The position numbers and the translations under genes are program-made. A stretch of DNA of 64,000 nucleotides, taken from positions 6,634,001 to 6,698,000 of the forward strand of contig JAQFVV010012395.1 of the NCBI GenBank assembly GCA_028023455.1, given 5' to 3'. This DNA comes from Epiperipatus broadwayi. Lineage: Eukaryota; Onychophora; Udeonychophora; Euonychophora; Peripatidae. The notes below the pieces were generated by a model. It saw only the letters and a program-made list of their open reading frames with translations, did not search any database and had not been told where the DNA came from. Each line of letters opens with the position of its first letter. The stretch's first letter is position 1. Positions 11,501 through 26,500 of this stretch are shown here, piece by piece.

Positions 11501-14500
11501 AAAAAAATACTAGTGAATAATGACTACGAATAAATTTATAAAAAAAGAAACTTTATTTTTCCTATATTAAATTTTAAACAGTTTATTTCATTACTGAAAT
11601 GCCAAACTCATCAATTTGGGCTTCAAACTCTCACTGTACTAGTCAAGCATTGGTGGCCTAGCGGTTAGCATAGCTGCCTTCCAAGTAGCTGGCCCGAGTT
11701 CCCTTCCCAATTAATGCCTTTGAGATATGAAAAAAAAAAAAAAACTCACTGTACTAAGCATCACAAAAACCAAATTTAATACTAACACAAAATATTGCTA
11801 AAAACCTGATGTCTTTACTGAAAATTCATTTCCCTGTTAAACAGAGTGGCAAAGAACATTGCCATTTTAATAAGTTTTAGTTGTCATTCTTTCTTAACTG
11901 ATTTGCTGATTACTTATCTATTATGCCATATTTTTGGGTATGTCTAAGGCTATGCTTGGTTTAAAAAAGAAAAAGTCATAGAAACTATATTATATTATTT
12001 CAAATTTCATCAAATTTCTAATCCATGAAAAACTTTCTAATATATTTATCTAATTACTTTGCAGTAGAAACTAAAATTTTATTCATAACAATTCTTAATA
12101 ATAAAACATTTTCCATAGTACTATGTTTTACTGGTTACATCATTTAATTTCAACTAAATATCACATTATTTTTTTCATTTTATTCTTAATAAAGGCTAAA
12201 AGCATAGTACTGAAGTCACTAAAACATATAATTACTAATCTGCTACCAGATTTATTTACTTTATGCATATAAGGTGGATTCAGTTCAAAATTTTAGCTAT
12301 TTTTTAATTTTGGGCTATAATCTTGAACAGTACAAGAGTTAAAAGTAATTGCCCAATTTATGCATGCATTAGTTCAGTTTAAATTCTGCACTCTCATTGA
12401 CAAAAGCAAAAATCAGAAATTGATCTCGGGTGTGGACATTATAACTTTATCATTTAATGTCCACTGATTACTCAATATGGAATCAGTTACCCCTGATTTT
12501 TGGAAGTCTGTCATTTCATCATAGCAGTTTATATCTATGACTAACTTAATCAGATTGTTTCTGAACATCTCGGGCTTTGCTCTGACAGTGATAATTTTAA
12601 AATTCACAGGAAAATACCATTTGAAATGTATGTTGATATTAGTGGTAGATTAAGATAGAAGTAAATTAAGCTATTTTATTTCAGGGATCTTATCTTTCTG
12701 GACATGCTTAAGCTAATTTTGAGTAAAACTTATTTATTACTTTAAAGTCAGTTTATTTATATGTAAGTGTGTGTACATTTTAAAAATTATGTATCATAAA
12801 AATATAATTTAAAGTTTTACAACTTAACAGGAAAATATAATAAAAATTCACATTAAACTTAAACACATTATCAAATAAATGAGATCAACAATATTGCCAT
12901 ATAAAATAATGACTTACACAAGGAATTGTGAATTTTATCATAGCTATTATATAATATTTTAGTTAAATAATAAGCTAGTAGAATGTGTTTAAAATGTGCT
13001 CATGCACAATAATATAATAATGATAATAATGATGATGATGATAATAGTAGACAGCTACTCATAAATAAATAGGTCACTCCAAATCCAAAAAAAAAAAGAA
13101 AGAAAAGAGAGAGAAAACTATTCTAGAAGTGAGCTTTGTGATGTTTGTAGAAACTTATTATAGTACAACAACACTGTCCAATACATTTTAGTTTCTGCCA
13201 TGTCTTCCCAAAGGAAACAATTGACACTCCACTTTTTTCTTTATATCATAAATTAGATTTACCTCTGCCCTAAAACCCATGCTCAAGTTCATATTTAAAC
13301 ATGCTTTTATTAATTCCTGCATCGTTCATTCATTTTGCATGTCTAATCCAATGAAAGTGATTTTACAATAATATATTCTATAGTACCATATTCAGAAAGA
13401 TATAAAGTATTAAATATATGCATAAGAATTCACATATAAGCTTCATTAACTATATCATTTTTTTTAAAAAAATTGCATCAAATATCATTTTGTCTTCATA
13501 GTAACAATATACAAATTCATGGTAAGTTCCTATATAGTAAATATAAATAAATCCAGATGTTTTAATAAGAATGTCTGTATTTCAAATCTTACACATTAAG
13601 CCTGCATTATGCCTATCCCTCTTCTGTGTATTTAAATGGATACTGTCCTATACATGAAGGGTCAGAGTGACTTGAGGTCAATGTGGTCATCACAACAATA
13701 TTGGTGTCAGCAAGGGATTTGGGCATTCTATCATCAGATTTTCAATGGTATGGATGGTTGAAGAGTTGGAGGTCGGAGTAGATTAAAGCCTGTCCATTAA
13801 AATATAAAGATTTGCTATTTAATATAAACTGAGCACCGATTATATATATATGGGAGATGATAATTTGGACCAATTGATGAGTGCTGGTTCAGCACGAAAT
13901 ACATATATTGGTGATTATTTATCTTTTCTGCATGTGGTCATTTATCAGTAGTATGAGATAGTGTGGATAGTTGGAGGTTGCTTGAAAAATCTGAATTCAG
14001 ATCTCCTATATTTACAATTAAGTTCCAGGTATAAGAATGTTTCTATTTCAAATTTTACACATTAAGACTGCATTATGCCCATCCCTTTTCTATATATTTA
14101 AATGGATATTGTCTTATATATGAGGGGTCAGAGTGACTTGAGGTCAACATGGGCATGGCAACAATATTGGCATCAGCATGGGATTTGGGCATTTCTATCA
14201 TTAGATTTTCAATAGTATGATGGCTGAAGAGTTGAAGGTTGGAATAGATTGAAACCTAACTATTAAAGTATAAAGATTTACTATCTTAATATAAACTGAG
14301 CACTGATTATATATGTGTGTGGGAGATGATAATCTGGACCAACTGTTGAGTGCTAGTTCATTGGTGATTATTTATCTTTTCTACATATGTGTGGATAGAT
14401 GAAGGTTGCTTAAAAGTCTGAGTTCAAATCCCCTATATTTAGAAAGAGATAAAGAAAATTACTATATAGGAATTCTTAGTGAAATAGAGTTAGATGCTGT

Positions 14501-17500
14501 AAAATTTATATTAAGAAAATGTCTTTGCAGATGTAATGATTTTGTTATTCATTGATAAAACAATTTTTTGATTATCTTAAATTTTCTGTTTACAAAAAGT
14601 ATTTAAAATTTTTTGGTGAAAGAACTTAATTACTATTTAGAAAATCCACGACAGCCTTGAGAAGCGCTTATAGATTTACATCTTTTTTCGAAGCTAAGAG
14701 GATTATGAAAACTATTGCTTTGTTTAGTTTTAAGATTCACTTAAATAATAAATCAATAATCAATGTACTAAACAAATAATTTACAGCGTATGATGCATTG
14801 CAGATAGTTAAAGAAAATATACAGACCCAAAGGAAACTGGGAAAATTGAAATCTGCAAATTAAAGCACAAAACTGCTATTGTTTTCAAAACGCTCGTTTG
14901 AATACATTAAATGCATTCACACAATTTCTGAAATCAATGAACAAATTTGATTGGCTAGTAAATGAGACAAGCAATAATAATCATTTTAAGGGCAAATGTC
15001 CATTATATATATATTAAGAAAGAATTAATGATAAACTTCTAACTTTCAGAAACATTCCAATGAATTTAAATTAGAATTAAAAATTATTTAAAAGATGAGC
15101 AGATTTTTAAAATGTTTCAGACTTGATTGAGGTCAATAAGAAGATAATTGATACTCTTATAAAAAGTGCTACAAAAATAGCCCGTTCAAAATTAGCATTG
15201 TACCAGTAAATTTTCACTTAATACAAGACAATGTATAAAAATAAAAAAATAAATGTGAAAATATTTTAAAATGATCCATTCAGAAAAATTAAAAATGTGT
15301 AATTCTGCAAACTGGTATTAAAAAGAATTAATAATATAACTATGTAGCAGCAAAGATCACATGGTCACCATTTCTTATGCTTACTTATAACTGCCATTAT
15401 AACAGGCAAAACTTTCCATACATGGGGAAATTGGATGAGTAGGCACTAGATGGGAATTTTATGCACAAGCCTTCTAGCATCCATTGATCATCCTGGCTTG
15501 CCCTGAATGGCAATACTGTATGGAGAGTTTTGCCTGTTTTAATAACAGTTATAAGCAAGCATAAGAAATGGTGATCATGTGATGTTTATTAGTTTAAAAC
15601 TAATCCTGCCTAATAGGATAGTGGTGGCTATGGTTATTTAAGAACCAAAGACACCAAAATGTATAGGTACTGAACTGAGTTCAGACCTATATAAATATAT
15701 AGGCTAATGAGCTTGGATTGAAAATATTGTGTTTTCAGTTTAAGAGTCATAGTTTTGTAGTTAAGTAGAGGTAAAAGTGGCTGCTGGTGGATTGCATTAG
15801 ATCCTAAGATGTAAGTGCAGTACTCTCAGATCCAAGGCTCCTCACTGACAAAGGCCACAAGCCAGAAACTAGTCTGGGGATATTGGATGAGTAGGCACTA
15901 GATGGGGATTTTATACACAGGCCTTCTGGCATCCATTGATTACTCTGGCTTGTACTGAGTGACAATACTGTATGGAAAGTTTTGCCTGTTTTTATTAGCA
16001 AAGATATTGAAAGGAAAGTTGCTTCAAGAATAGGAAGCAAAGATGGAACTATTATTAAAAAGAGGGATGATATTATGAAATGTGTGAAAGAGTTTTAAAA
16101 AGAATGATATAATAATATTGAACAAGTAAGCATAGTAAACTCTCTCTCTAGTCATGTCATTTCTGAATTGCCAAGCATTTTAAATAAAGAAATGATATAT
16201 GGCATTAAATCTATGAAGAATGAAAATGTGCCTTGTAGTGATAGAATTGTTGTTGATATCTTAAAAGAAGCAATTAAATTTGAAGAAATAAAATTGTTAG
16301 CACAATTATATATTAAATGTCTAAATGATAAAGATGTGATTGAAAAAATGCAGCAGCGATATTACTATTTAATAATTAAAAATTACAGACCTATCAATCT
16401 TACATCAGGTCTATACAAGATCTTTATCAAGTTTATTATAACTTTTTTACAGCTAACTTTATGCTCCAACCGACAAAAAGCACAATTGGATTTAAAAGTT
16501 CTAATATTGTAGATCACATTCAGTATTTAAGAGGAAGTTATAAAAACCCACTGAATATGAGGTGCTTTATGCTTTGCATTTGTAGATCATGGAAAGACAT
16601 TTTGTTCAATAAACACTTCTAAAGAGATTAAAGGTTTGGATTATCAAGCTATATGATCTGGATATTGTCATATGATAAATAATATTGATCAAAAATGCAA
16701 CATCTGTAATTATATGAAGATATTACAAAGATTAGTATTGATAAGGATAAAGACTATGTAATATCGATTTTCAAAACTTTTTACAGTAGTTTTATTTTTG
16801 TACAAGAAGTATTTTGTAAATTAAAACTGAGAGGTCATCATCATCATCACCAACCATTATCAATCCACTGCAGGATGAAGGTCTCTCCAAGTTTAATCCA
16901 TCTTCTTCGATCTTTAGCTTCTCTTCTCCACAACACTCCTGCACATTTTCTTATTTCATCCATCCATCTCACATGTGGTCTCTTTCTGGGTCTTTTACAA
17001 TCTCTTGGAATCCAGTTTAAAATTTCAATTGTCCATCTATTATCATCTCTTCTAGCAATATGTCCAGCCCAACTCCATTTCAATCTTTTAATTTTTTCAA
17101 TAAGGTCAGTAACACCTGTTTGTTGTCTTTCCCATACATTGCGTTTTCGATCTCTTCTTGTTACTCCCAACATACATCTCTCCATACTCCTTTGAGTGGT
17201 CTGAAGTCTCTGTATTGCTCTTCTATTAAGTGTCCAAGTCTCAGATCCATAAGTAAGAACTGGTAAAACACATTTGTTAAAAACCATCCTTTTCAAACAC
17301 ATAGGCATATTTCCTTTTAGTATCAAGTTATTTCTACCAAAAGCACTCCAACCAAGTTTAATTCTATGATTAATTTCCTCCATTATGTTTCCATCTGTAT
17401 TAATAATCTTACCAAGGTAGTTGTAACTGTTAACTTCTTCTAATTCTTCATAATCAATCTTTATTTTCATATTTTGAGCAAATCGATTAAACATTACTTT

Positions 17501-20500
17501 AGTCTTTTTAACATTTATCTTTAGTCCTACTTTTCTACTTTCATCTGCTAACTCCTGCAACATTTCCTGCAGCTCTGAAGCATTATTTGCAAAAACAACT
17601 ACATCATCTGCGAAATCTAAATGACTTAAATACTCTCCATTTACTTTCACTCCTTTAGTTTCCCATTTTAATCCACAAAATATTTATTGCAGCACTGCTG
17701 TAAAGAGTTTTGGAGATATGGAGTCACCTTGTCTTACACCTTTCTCAATGTTGATTTTTCCAGTATCATTATGTAATCTAATTGTTGCTGTTGCATTTTT
17801 ATAAATATTCTTTAAAATATGACAATATCCTGGATCTATACCTTGATGATCCAATGCTTTAATCACTGAAGAAATGTGTATAGAATCGAATGCCTTTTCA
17901 TAATCTACAAATCCAAAACATAATGACAACTCATATTTGTTTGTCCTTTCTATGACTTCTCTCAATACCTGGATATGATCTATTGTACTAAAACCACTTT
18001 TAAATCCAGCTTGTTCTCTTGGTTGGTGGAAATCCAAAGTTCTCTGTAGACGAGTCGTAATTATCTTGGTAAAAATTTTATATAAAACTGATAAAAGGCT
18101 GATAGGTCTGTAATTTCTAATATCTTCTTTATCACCTTTTTTAAATATTAATATTATTACTGCATTCTTCCAATCTTCCGGTACATCTTTATCATTTAGA
18201 CATTTGGTATATAACTTTGCTAAAATTGTTTCTATTTCTTCACCTGCTTCTTTTAAAAATATATGGGGATTATTAGACTTTGCAAATATTGTAGTTGTTT
18301 TAGTAAATAATGCTTTAGAGCTTCAGAAAAAGTTGCAAGAATTATTATATGAAAACAAGAAAGTAAGACTAAGGACTAATGTTAAAAAATAATGTTCAGT
18401 AGTTTTTCATAAAAGAAGAAAATAAAGACTAATAATAATGATTTAAAAGAAATTAACAATACCTATTAATATCTTTGTCAGATTATTAATGTAAATGAAA
18501 ATATAACAGGTGAAATTAATCATAGAATTAAATTTTTATGAAATACATTTGGTAAAAGTAACTTAATACTAAAACAAAATATGCCTATGAGTATGAAAAG
18601 AAAGATTTTAACAGATGTGTTATCAATTTTAACATATGGATCTGAGATGTGGACACAAAATAGATGAGCAATTCAGAGATTTTGGACCACATGATAAAAT
18701 GTGATGGGTATGTTGGGGATAATATGGAGGAATTGAAAGAGAAGTATATGGCTGAGAAAACAAATAATTGATTTGAATAAATAAAAAACTGAAATGAAAC
18801 TGGGATGGACATATTAAGGGAAGTAGAAAGCTTAAACAGGATTCTAAAAGAATATAAAAGATATAGAAACAGACCATATATAAGATGGATGAAATAATGA
18901 AGTTTGCCAGTGTATTGTAGAAAAGAGATACTATGAAGCAGATAAACTAGATTAAAATTGGAGGAAATCCTTATCCTGTAGTGAATTAATAATGATTGAA
19001 AGAATGACATGATGACATATATACACACACATACTGCCCATAGGTTAATGGTGTTTGTGGTATTTGAAAAACAAAAAAACACCAAACTATATAGATGTTG
19101 AACTGAGTTCAGATCTATATGATTATACAACCAAATGAGCTTGAATTGAAAACATTATTGTCTTTTTTACTTTGGACTCATAGCTTTATAGTTAATGAAA
19201 TAAGTAAAAGATGGCTGCTGGAGGTTTGCACTAGATCCAAAGTCTAGATGTAGCTCACAGATCTAAGGCTCTTCACTCATGAAAGCCATATGCTAGAAAC
19301 TAGTTTGGGAATATTGGATGAGTAGGCACTAGATGGGGATTTTATGCACAAACCTTCTTGCATCCACTGATTATTCTGGCTTGCACTGAGGGGTGCTACT
19401 GTATGGAGAGTTTGCCCCTATGTATTGATGTAGTACTGGGTAGAACATATTATTACAATAACTGATAAAATATAGATGTTTAAAGTGGTAAAATTAATCT
19501 CAAAAAATTGTAAAAGATTTAGAAAATCATATGTGAAGTAAATAAGATAATAAAGCTTGTTATAATGTACAAGCTATGAATTGAAGAAACCAGATTAAAA
19601 TTGGAGAGATCTTTATCTTGCAATGGTCAATAGTGGTTAAAAATAATGATGATAATAAACAATAATAAATAATTGCAAGTAAAATATGTGCAATTAAACA
19701 ATATTGGATATATAAACTTTAAAATTATGTCATTATCCAATATAAAATAACAAACTAATCCATCTCCCATTACATTTATATTGCGGTTCAATAGCTTTGC
19801 TACAAAAATAGTGACCCAAGCATTACTTGTAAGTATATTAAAATACTCTTAATTAGTTTCAAATTGTGAAAATGTTAACACACTTCGCCATACATAATGT
19901 GTTTAAATCTACAATATAATATTAAGCCCACATCATACATGGTAAAAATAGTTATAGGCCCATTTGCAATCCTATACAGCCTGTTAAATATTATCACCAT
20001 TATATATATATTGATATGAAGATTTTCACAGATTGCATATATAAAAGACATATTTTGCGGGTTCATCCATGTTATAAAAATTTAAATATTGATATACTGA
20101 CGTTTCGACTTGATCACAAAATGGTATATCAATGTTTAAAATTTTTTTAACATGGATAAACCCACTAAATATGTCTTATATATATATATATATATATTAA
20201 AAGCATAAAGATAAACCTTCAATAAATAATCAGAATTATCCCAAATTCACAACTCAACCAGACTAGCAAAGAAAAAAAAAACTAAAACACTATCACTGGT
20301 TTCACTGCTATAAGCAGACTTTTCAAGTGTAAAGATCTATAACCTGTCAAGTGTTGGTGGTCGAGTGGTCAGCACAGCTGCTTTACAAGCAGTGTCCTGG
20401 GTTAGCGGGTTCGCTTCCTGGCCGATGCTATGACACATTAAAAAAAAGATCTATAACCTAACAACTAAACTTTATCCTCAATTCCACTTACCTCCCATAC

Positions 20501-23500
20501 ATTTTTAATATTAAAAAAAACTCTTAAATAAGTTAATTGCTTCAGAATCAATTATTAAAAATTTATGATTCTGAAGCAATTAACTTATTTAAGAGTTTTT
20601 GAATTATTAAGGGTGTGTGGGAGGTAAGGGGAATTTTGTAATGCTTAGTTTAAATATGTTGTTAGTTTGTAGTTCTTTACACTTGAGAAGTCTTGTAGCA
20701 GTGAAACCATTGGTAGTGTTGATATAGTTTTTTTTCTTGGGAAGTCTGGTTGAATTGTGAATTTGGGGTAATTTTGATATATATATATCTGTTAATTTGT
20801 TTATCTTGAAGATGTATCATAAGAATGGATATATAGAAAATAATTTTTTTTATAAAATACTGCTATATCTGTACATATATATTTTATTAAAGTGTAAATA
20901 AATGTCTTATGTACATATTTAGAAATATTAATATTGTTAGAATAATCCAAAAAAGAAATAACTAATTCATGTGCTGGAAAAAAAAATCAATAACTGCAAG
21001 AAGCAATAAGCTAAATTTGCATATGCAAATTAGCAAAGCTGATAAAAAAGTTAGCAAAAGAAGGATTAAAAGAAGAGAAAAATAAGCTGTACAAACGAAG
21101 TGCAACAAATGGTGTACTAAGTTCTGAGTTTAAGTTATGTTCTGTGGTCAGTTCTGCTGTTTTGGAAATTAGTAAAGAGGAGCTCTACTCAAGAATCAAA
21201 TTTGACTATTTCAAAAATAAGTATGTGAGCTATAATGTGCTTACCAAATTACAGAGTTAAAGAGACATTTGTATTGTAACAGAATGGGGGAGATGGAAGT
21301 GGAATGAAAACGATCAAATAAAATTTTAAAATTAAATATTAAAGTAATTTTTACTATTTAAGTATAATTTATAAAGTAATGGCAAAATCAGTAAGTAATA
21401 TTCAATATCCAAAAATATATAAGAAATGTTATATATCAAAAGAGAGCATGCTTGATAGAAATCTCTGTGAGAGATCAGCCAGCTACTCTTCAAAAGAGAT
21501 CAGTTAGTTATCAATTAACTCCTTAGAGCAACTATTAAGCACAATTATACATCAACCAGAAATTCTCAAAAGTAAAAGTAAAGACCATTCAATATCATTG
21601 ATGGGGATATCATTATCAAAATAAATCAATGCAATAAATCAGAATAAAATCAACAGTCCATCTCATGGCTGGATTTGAACAATTCAAAATATAAATCAAC
21701 AGTCAATTTGGTGACTGGATTGGAAATGGGTCTTCTGTAGTCCAGGCTAACTATTTAATCCTTGCCAGATTGTGGCAGATTATTGAAACCATTAATTTGG
21801 ATGCACAAACTAAGTGCTAATCCATAAGAATACATAACCATCAAAAATATAAATAATGCTGGGACATTGAAAAACATGCTGATCATCATCAATGCTCTGG
21901 CTATTCAGTACCATTAATATACTGGCCAACTATAAAGTTAAATTCTAATAAAATATAATGCATGGGCTTTACATAAGCACTAATATACACCCCCATTTAT
22001 ATATATCCATTATGCACAAACCTAGTTCAGAACAAAAGCTCTATTAACTGTTATGGTGACCAAGAGATGATGCAATACAATTTTTAAATTGAATAAGTTT
22101 ATTATCAACAATAAAAAAATGAAGTTAAGATCTTTAGAATATGACTATCATTAGAAGTCTTCTGATTTTGATTAACATACAATAATAAAAAAAAATTATG
22201 CCTTTGTGACTTATTATGATTAATATACAAAATTCCAAGTTATTATATTGTTTTACGTATATGTTCCCTTAGGATTATTGAAAACCCTTTTAGCACTTTT
22301 TTTTCATATGTCAGATGTGTTGACCGGGAAGCGAACCCAGGCTAGCTGCTTGAAAGGCAGTACGCTAACCACTAGACCACCGATGTATACTTTTTTTTCT
22401 TAACATTTTAAAACCACTTTAAAATTTATTCTATATATATGATTTTAATATTTTGTTAGACATATAAAGAAAATATTCACATTAAAGCAAGACCTGTAAA
22501 CTCAGACATGAGGGCTACAATATATATATATCATTAAAAACCCATCAACACTTAGACAATCCCAATATCAGTAACAATATATGGTGGTCAAGAAGTCAGC
22601 GATGGCTGCTTTACAAGCAGTTGTCCCAGGTTAGCAGGTTCACTTTCTGGCTGATGCTATGACACATGAGAAAAGAAGAAAAACCAGTCAACACTTAGAC
22701 AATCCCAATATCAATAACAATCAACAATTTCAAACTGTTGTTAAAGCAATCTCCTTTTAACAATAAAGGTGGAATGCCACCTTTATTAATCGTCTAATAT
22801 ATTTATATAGAGCCTAAAGATTGCAACTGAACCACAGAGATTGAAATCATTGATACAAAGAAGTTTAAATAAATCTCTTTAAATAGGTAAATATAACCTA
22901 TTCTGAATATAGACTAATAAATAGTCAATTATAACATTACAAACTGCAATTATAAATTTCAAATTGTACCCAAAGTATTATTTAAATAATGAGTATAATA
23001 ATACTCAATGATAAATGGATATGTAAGTAATCATTAAACACCAATCAACTCTTAGACAATTCCCATATCAATAACAATCAGCAATTTCAAACTGTTGTCA
23101 AGGCAACCTTTTAACAATAAAGGTGGAATCACACTTTTATTAATGGTCCTATATATTTCTATAGACATTAGAGATTGCAACTTGATCACAGAGATTGATA
23201 TTATTGATACAAAGAAGCTTAAATATTCGTCTTTAATCAGATAAATATAACATGTACTGAATGCAGACTAATAAATAGTCAATTATGACATTACAAATTG
23301 CAATTATAATTTTCAATTTGCATCCTAAGTATTACTTAAATGATAAAGTATAATATTAGCTTAAAGCTAAATGGGTTTGAAAGTAATCATTAAAAACCAG
23401 TCAACACTTATAACAATCAACAATTTCAAACTATTGTCATATTGTTTAGAATATGACAAAAGTTAAAATCATAGATAATTTATTATAAAATTAATGTTTG

Positions 23501-26500
23501 AAATGAATGTCTTTTTAAAAAAAATTAAATAACTTTTAAGGAAAATAACATTTCTCCATATGTAATTTACAAATATTGTTTTTTAAATGATGTTTCTGTC
23601 TTATTGAACTTTTTAATTAACAATTATGGTACAATCATTCTGCTTTTCTTGTCTTGAAGTGATCTAATTACTTCAATTCTTTTATTAATTGGAGCCTGGA
23701 GAAGATGCTTAGCATTAAACTCTTCAGTAACTAATTTTGTTTTGCCTTTATACACAGGAAAAATAGATACTATTTATGATTGTTTTCTTTTGCTACTTTA
23801 TAAACCATATTACACTTAGATTACTCCTCCCAAAACACACACACACCCTTGACATTAACACTCTATTTAATTTACTTCATTCATTTATTAACTGAAACAC
23901 AGGCTTATAATATACCTGTGTGTATATATGTAATATATAGGGTATATGAGCACAGACTTTCAAACGACCCATCACTCTCCAATCTATCTAATAACACATA
24001 TACTCAAGAACATATATGCTGAAAAGATAAATAATCACCAATATACGTATTTCATGCTAAAACAGCAATTATCAGTTGGTCCAGATTATCATCTTTGAGC
24101 ATTCCATTATCAGATTTTCAATTCGATGGATGGTTGAAGAGTTGGAGTGTGTAGTAGATTGGAGCCTGTCCATTAAAGTATAAAGATTGTCTATCTTAAT
24201 ATATATCTGAGTACTTATAGTATATATGTGTGGGAGATGATAATCTGGACCAACTGATGATTGCTGGTTTAGCATGAAATACGTATATTGGTGATTATTT
24301 ATCTTTTCAGCATATATGTGCTTGAGTGTATCAGTGTTATTAGACAGATTGGAGAGTGATGGGTCGTTTGAAAGTCTGTGCTCATATACCCTATATATTC
24401 CATTCATTTGTTATAAATTGAAAAATAAATAGAAACTAGATAGTATTCAAGCTATTATCCGTCTTAATTGAAGAACAGGAATGCATTCACACATCTAGCA
24501 ATCGCTTTTAATTTTTTTATGCTATCCAAGATATTAATCAATAATTAAAAAAACTAATGTTTTGATCCAAAATTAACTTGTATGTTTAATTTTATAAGCC
24601 TGACAATGGGCTGGCACATACCATGATCATTTTCACCATTATTGATCTACTGCACTGCGATGGTCTCTCCAAGTTTTAATCCAGTTTATCTGACTCTTAG
24701 CTTCTCTTCTCCATATTATAGAAGCAAACTTCATTATATCATCTATCCATCTAACATATGGTTTTTTCTAGGTCTTGTACAATTTCTTGGAATCCAGTCT
24801 AAAACTTTATCTATCATCACCTCTTCTAGCAGTATGTCCAGTCCAGATGCATTTCAGATGCATTTCAGTCTTTTAAATTTTTTTCATTGATGTTGGTGAT
24901 ATCTATTATTCTCTCACTGATGTATTTGATTTTTAATCTGTTCATGTTATTTCTTATATACAACTCTTCATACTGTGCTAACTGATCTGAAGTTTCTGCA
25001 TTATTCTCTACAATTTAAAACTCTTCTTTTTCAAATACTCAGGTATATATAATTATTTTTACCAAAAGAAAGCCTTATAAGTTGAATTCTATAATTAATT
25101 ACATCCATTATACTTGTATCTCTAATAATAAGCTGACCAAGGTATTTGTAATTATTAATTTCTTCTAATCAATGAATATTAATCTTTATTTTTTTTATTC
25201 TGAGAAAATACACTGTTTATAAGTTATGTTTAATCTTACTTTTTAACTTTTGTTTAATAACTTTTATAACATTTACTGAAGCTTTGAAGCATTATTTACA
25301 AAAACAATCACATTATTGACAAAATCTAAATGATGTAAACATATAATACCAATACACTTTTCTATGCACTGAACACAATGTGTATACACAATTTTATTTT
25401 ATTCATATTTCTAAAACTAGACAGTTTTGACTGTCCAACAGTCTTCTTCAGAGCTCTTTCCAATATTCATTTTTGTGCTAGCAACAGGCACCTTTGTTTA
25501 TGGCAGGAATCGTTTGTATTAAACAGTGTCTCACATGACTTGTTCTGCTTATTTTTAACATATTTGCCTTACTTCAGAATCATCAACTACTAGCCTCTGT
25601 CCATTGATTACTCAGGTTAACAATAGATGACTCTGGAGTAAAATAAAAAAGTAAATTACCGTCCAGTGCAAATGTTAAAACAAAAGAAAAATGTATGATA
25701 GATTGTTTAACATATTTCTAAATGAATATGGCACTTGCTAAGATGCCAGCATCAAACAACTATAGTCTGCTTAAAGGATATAATTATTAAATCAAGAATA
25801 TCAGATGCTGGTAGTGTAGTCACTACTATAGCCTATACAGTATTTTGGTGTTTAAATACTCATTAAAATGGATAAGTCTGCATTCTCCCAAAAGCTTTTT
25901 ATTTATAATTTTCTTTTCTTGCATGAGTTGTTATTGCTTCTACCCTATCAGTAAGCATTCTCTTGTCACTATTATTTTTATCTTTCATCATCATCATTAT
26001 CATCATCAACCATTATCAATCCACTGCAGGATGAAGGTCTCTCCAAGTTTAATCCATCTTCTCCGATCTTTAGCTTCTCTTTTCCACAACACCCCTGCAC
26101 ATGTTCTTATTTCATCCATCCATCTCACATGTGGTCTCTTTCTGGGTCTTTTACAATCTCTTGGAATCCAGTTTAAAATTTCAATTATCCCCCTGTTATC
26201 ATTTCTTCTAGCAATATGTCCAGCCCAACTCCATTTCAATCTTTTAATTTTTTCAATAAGGTCAGTAACACCTGTTTGTTGTCTTACCCATACATTGCAT
26301 TTTCAATCTCTTCTTGTTACTCCCAACATACATCTCTCCATACTCCTTTGAGTGGTCTGAAGTCTCTGTATTGCTCTTCTATTAAGTGTCCAAGTCTCAG
26401 ATCCATAAGTAAGAACTGGTAAAACACATTTGTTAAAAACCATTCTTTTCAAACACATAGGCATATTTCCTTTTAGTATCAAGTTAAAAGCACTCCAACC

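Larger units (their letters stand above)
16834..18252 (-). mobile_element. young RTE-type LINE copy C, 5'-truncated, nested in relic D
   Basis: The minus-strand copy ends 3' in a (GAT)n tail (tcatcatcatcatcac at 16835-16850, plus strand), typical of RTE/BovB-like elements. The coding part covers reverse transcriptase motifs A (FVDYEKAFDS), B (GVRQGDSISPKLF) and C (HLDFADDVVVFA) and the C-terminal WSWAGHIARR region. A single stop (TAA, near 17685) separates the 117-codon and 267-codon pieces; otherwise the frame is intact. It is very similar to copy E. The 5' end is truncated at 18252, as expected from target-primed reverse transcription. Plus-strand open frames here are shadows. Confidence 0.92.

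Noticed and set aside
15804-16040. 78-codon minus-strand frame LPILEATFLSISLL...
   Set aside because: Lies in the FB-A arm; similar arm sequences elsewhere do not keep it open.
18585-19130. 181-codon minus-strand frame
   Set aside because: Antisense to the plus-strand RTE relic D 3' end and FB-A; Phe/Ile/Ser-rich composition typical of such shadows.
22530-23440. CRISPR-like array
   Set aside because: Units are about 355 bp and diverged, with no short spacer pattern; the genome is eukaryotic.
24072-24407. 111-codon minus-strand frame
   Set aside because: Falls within the palindromic repeat X and has no domain.
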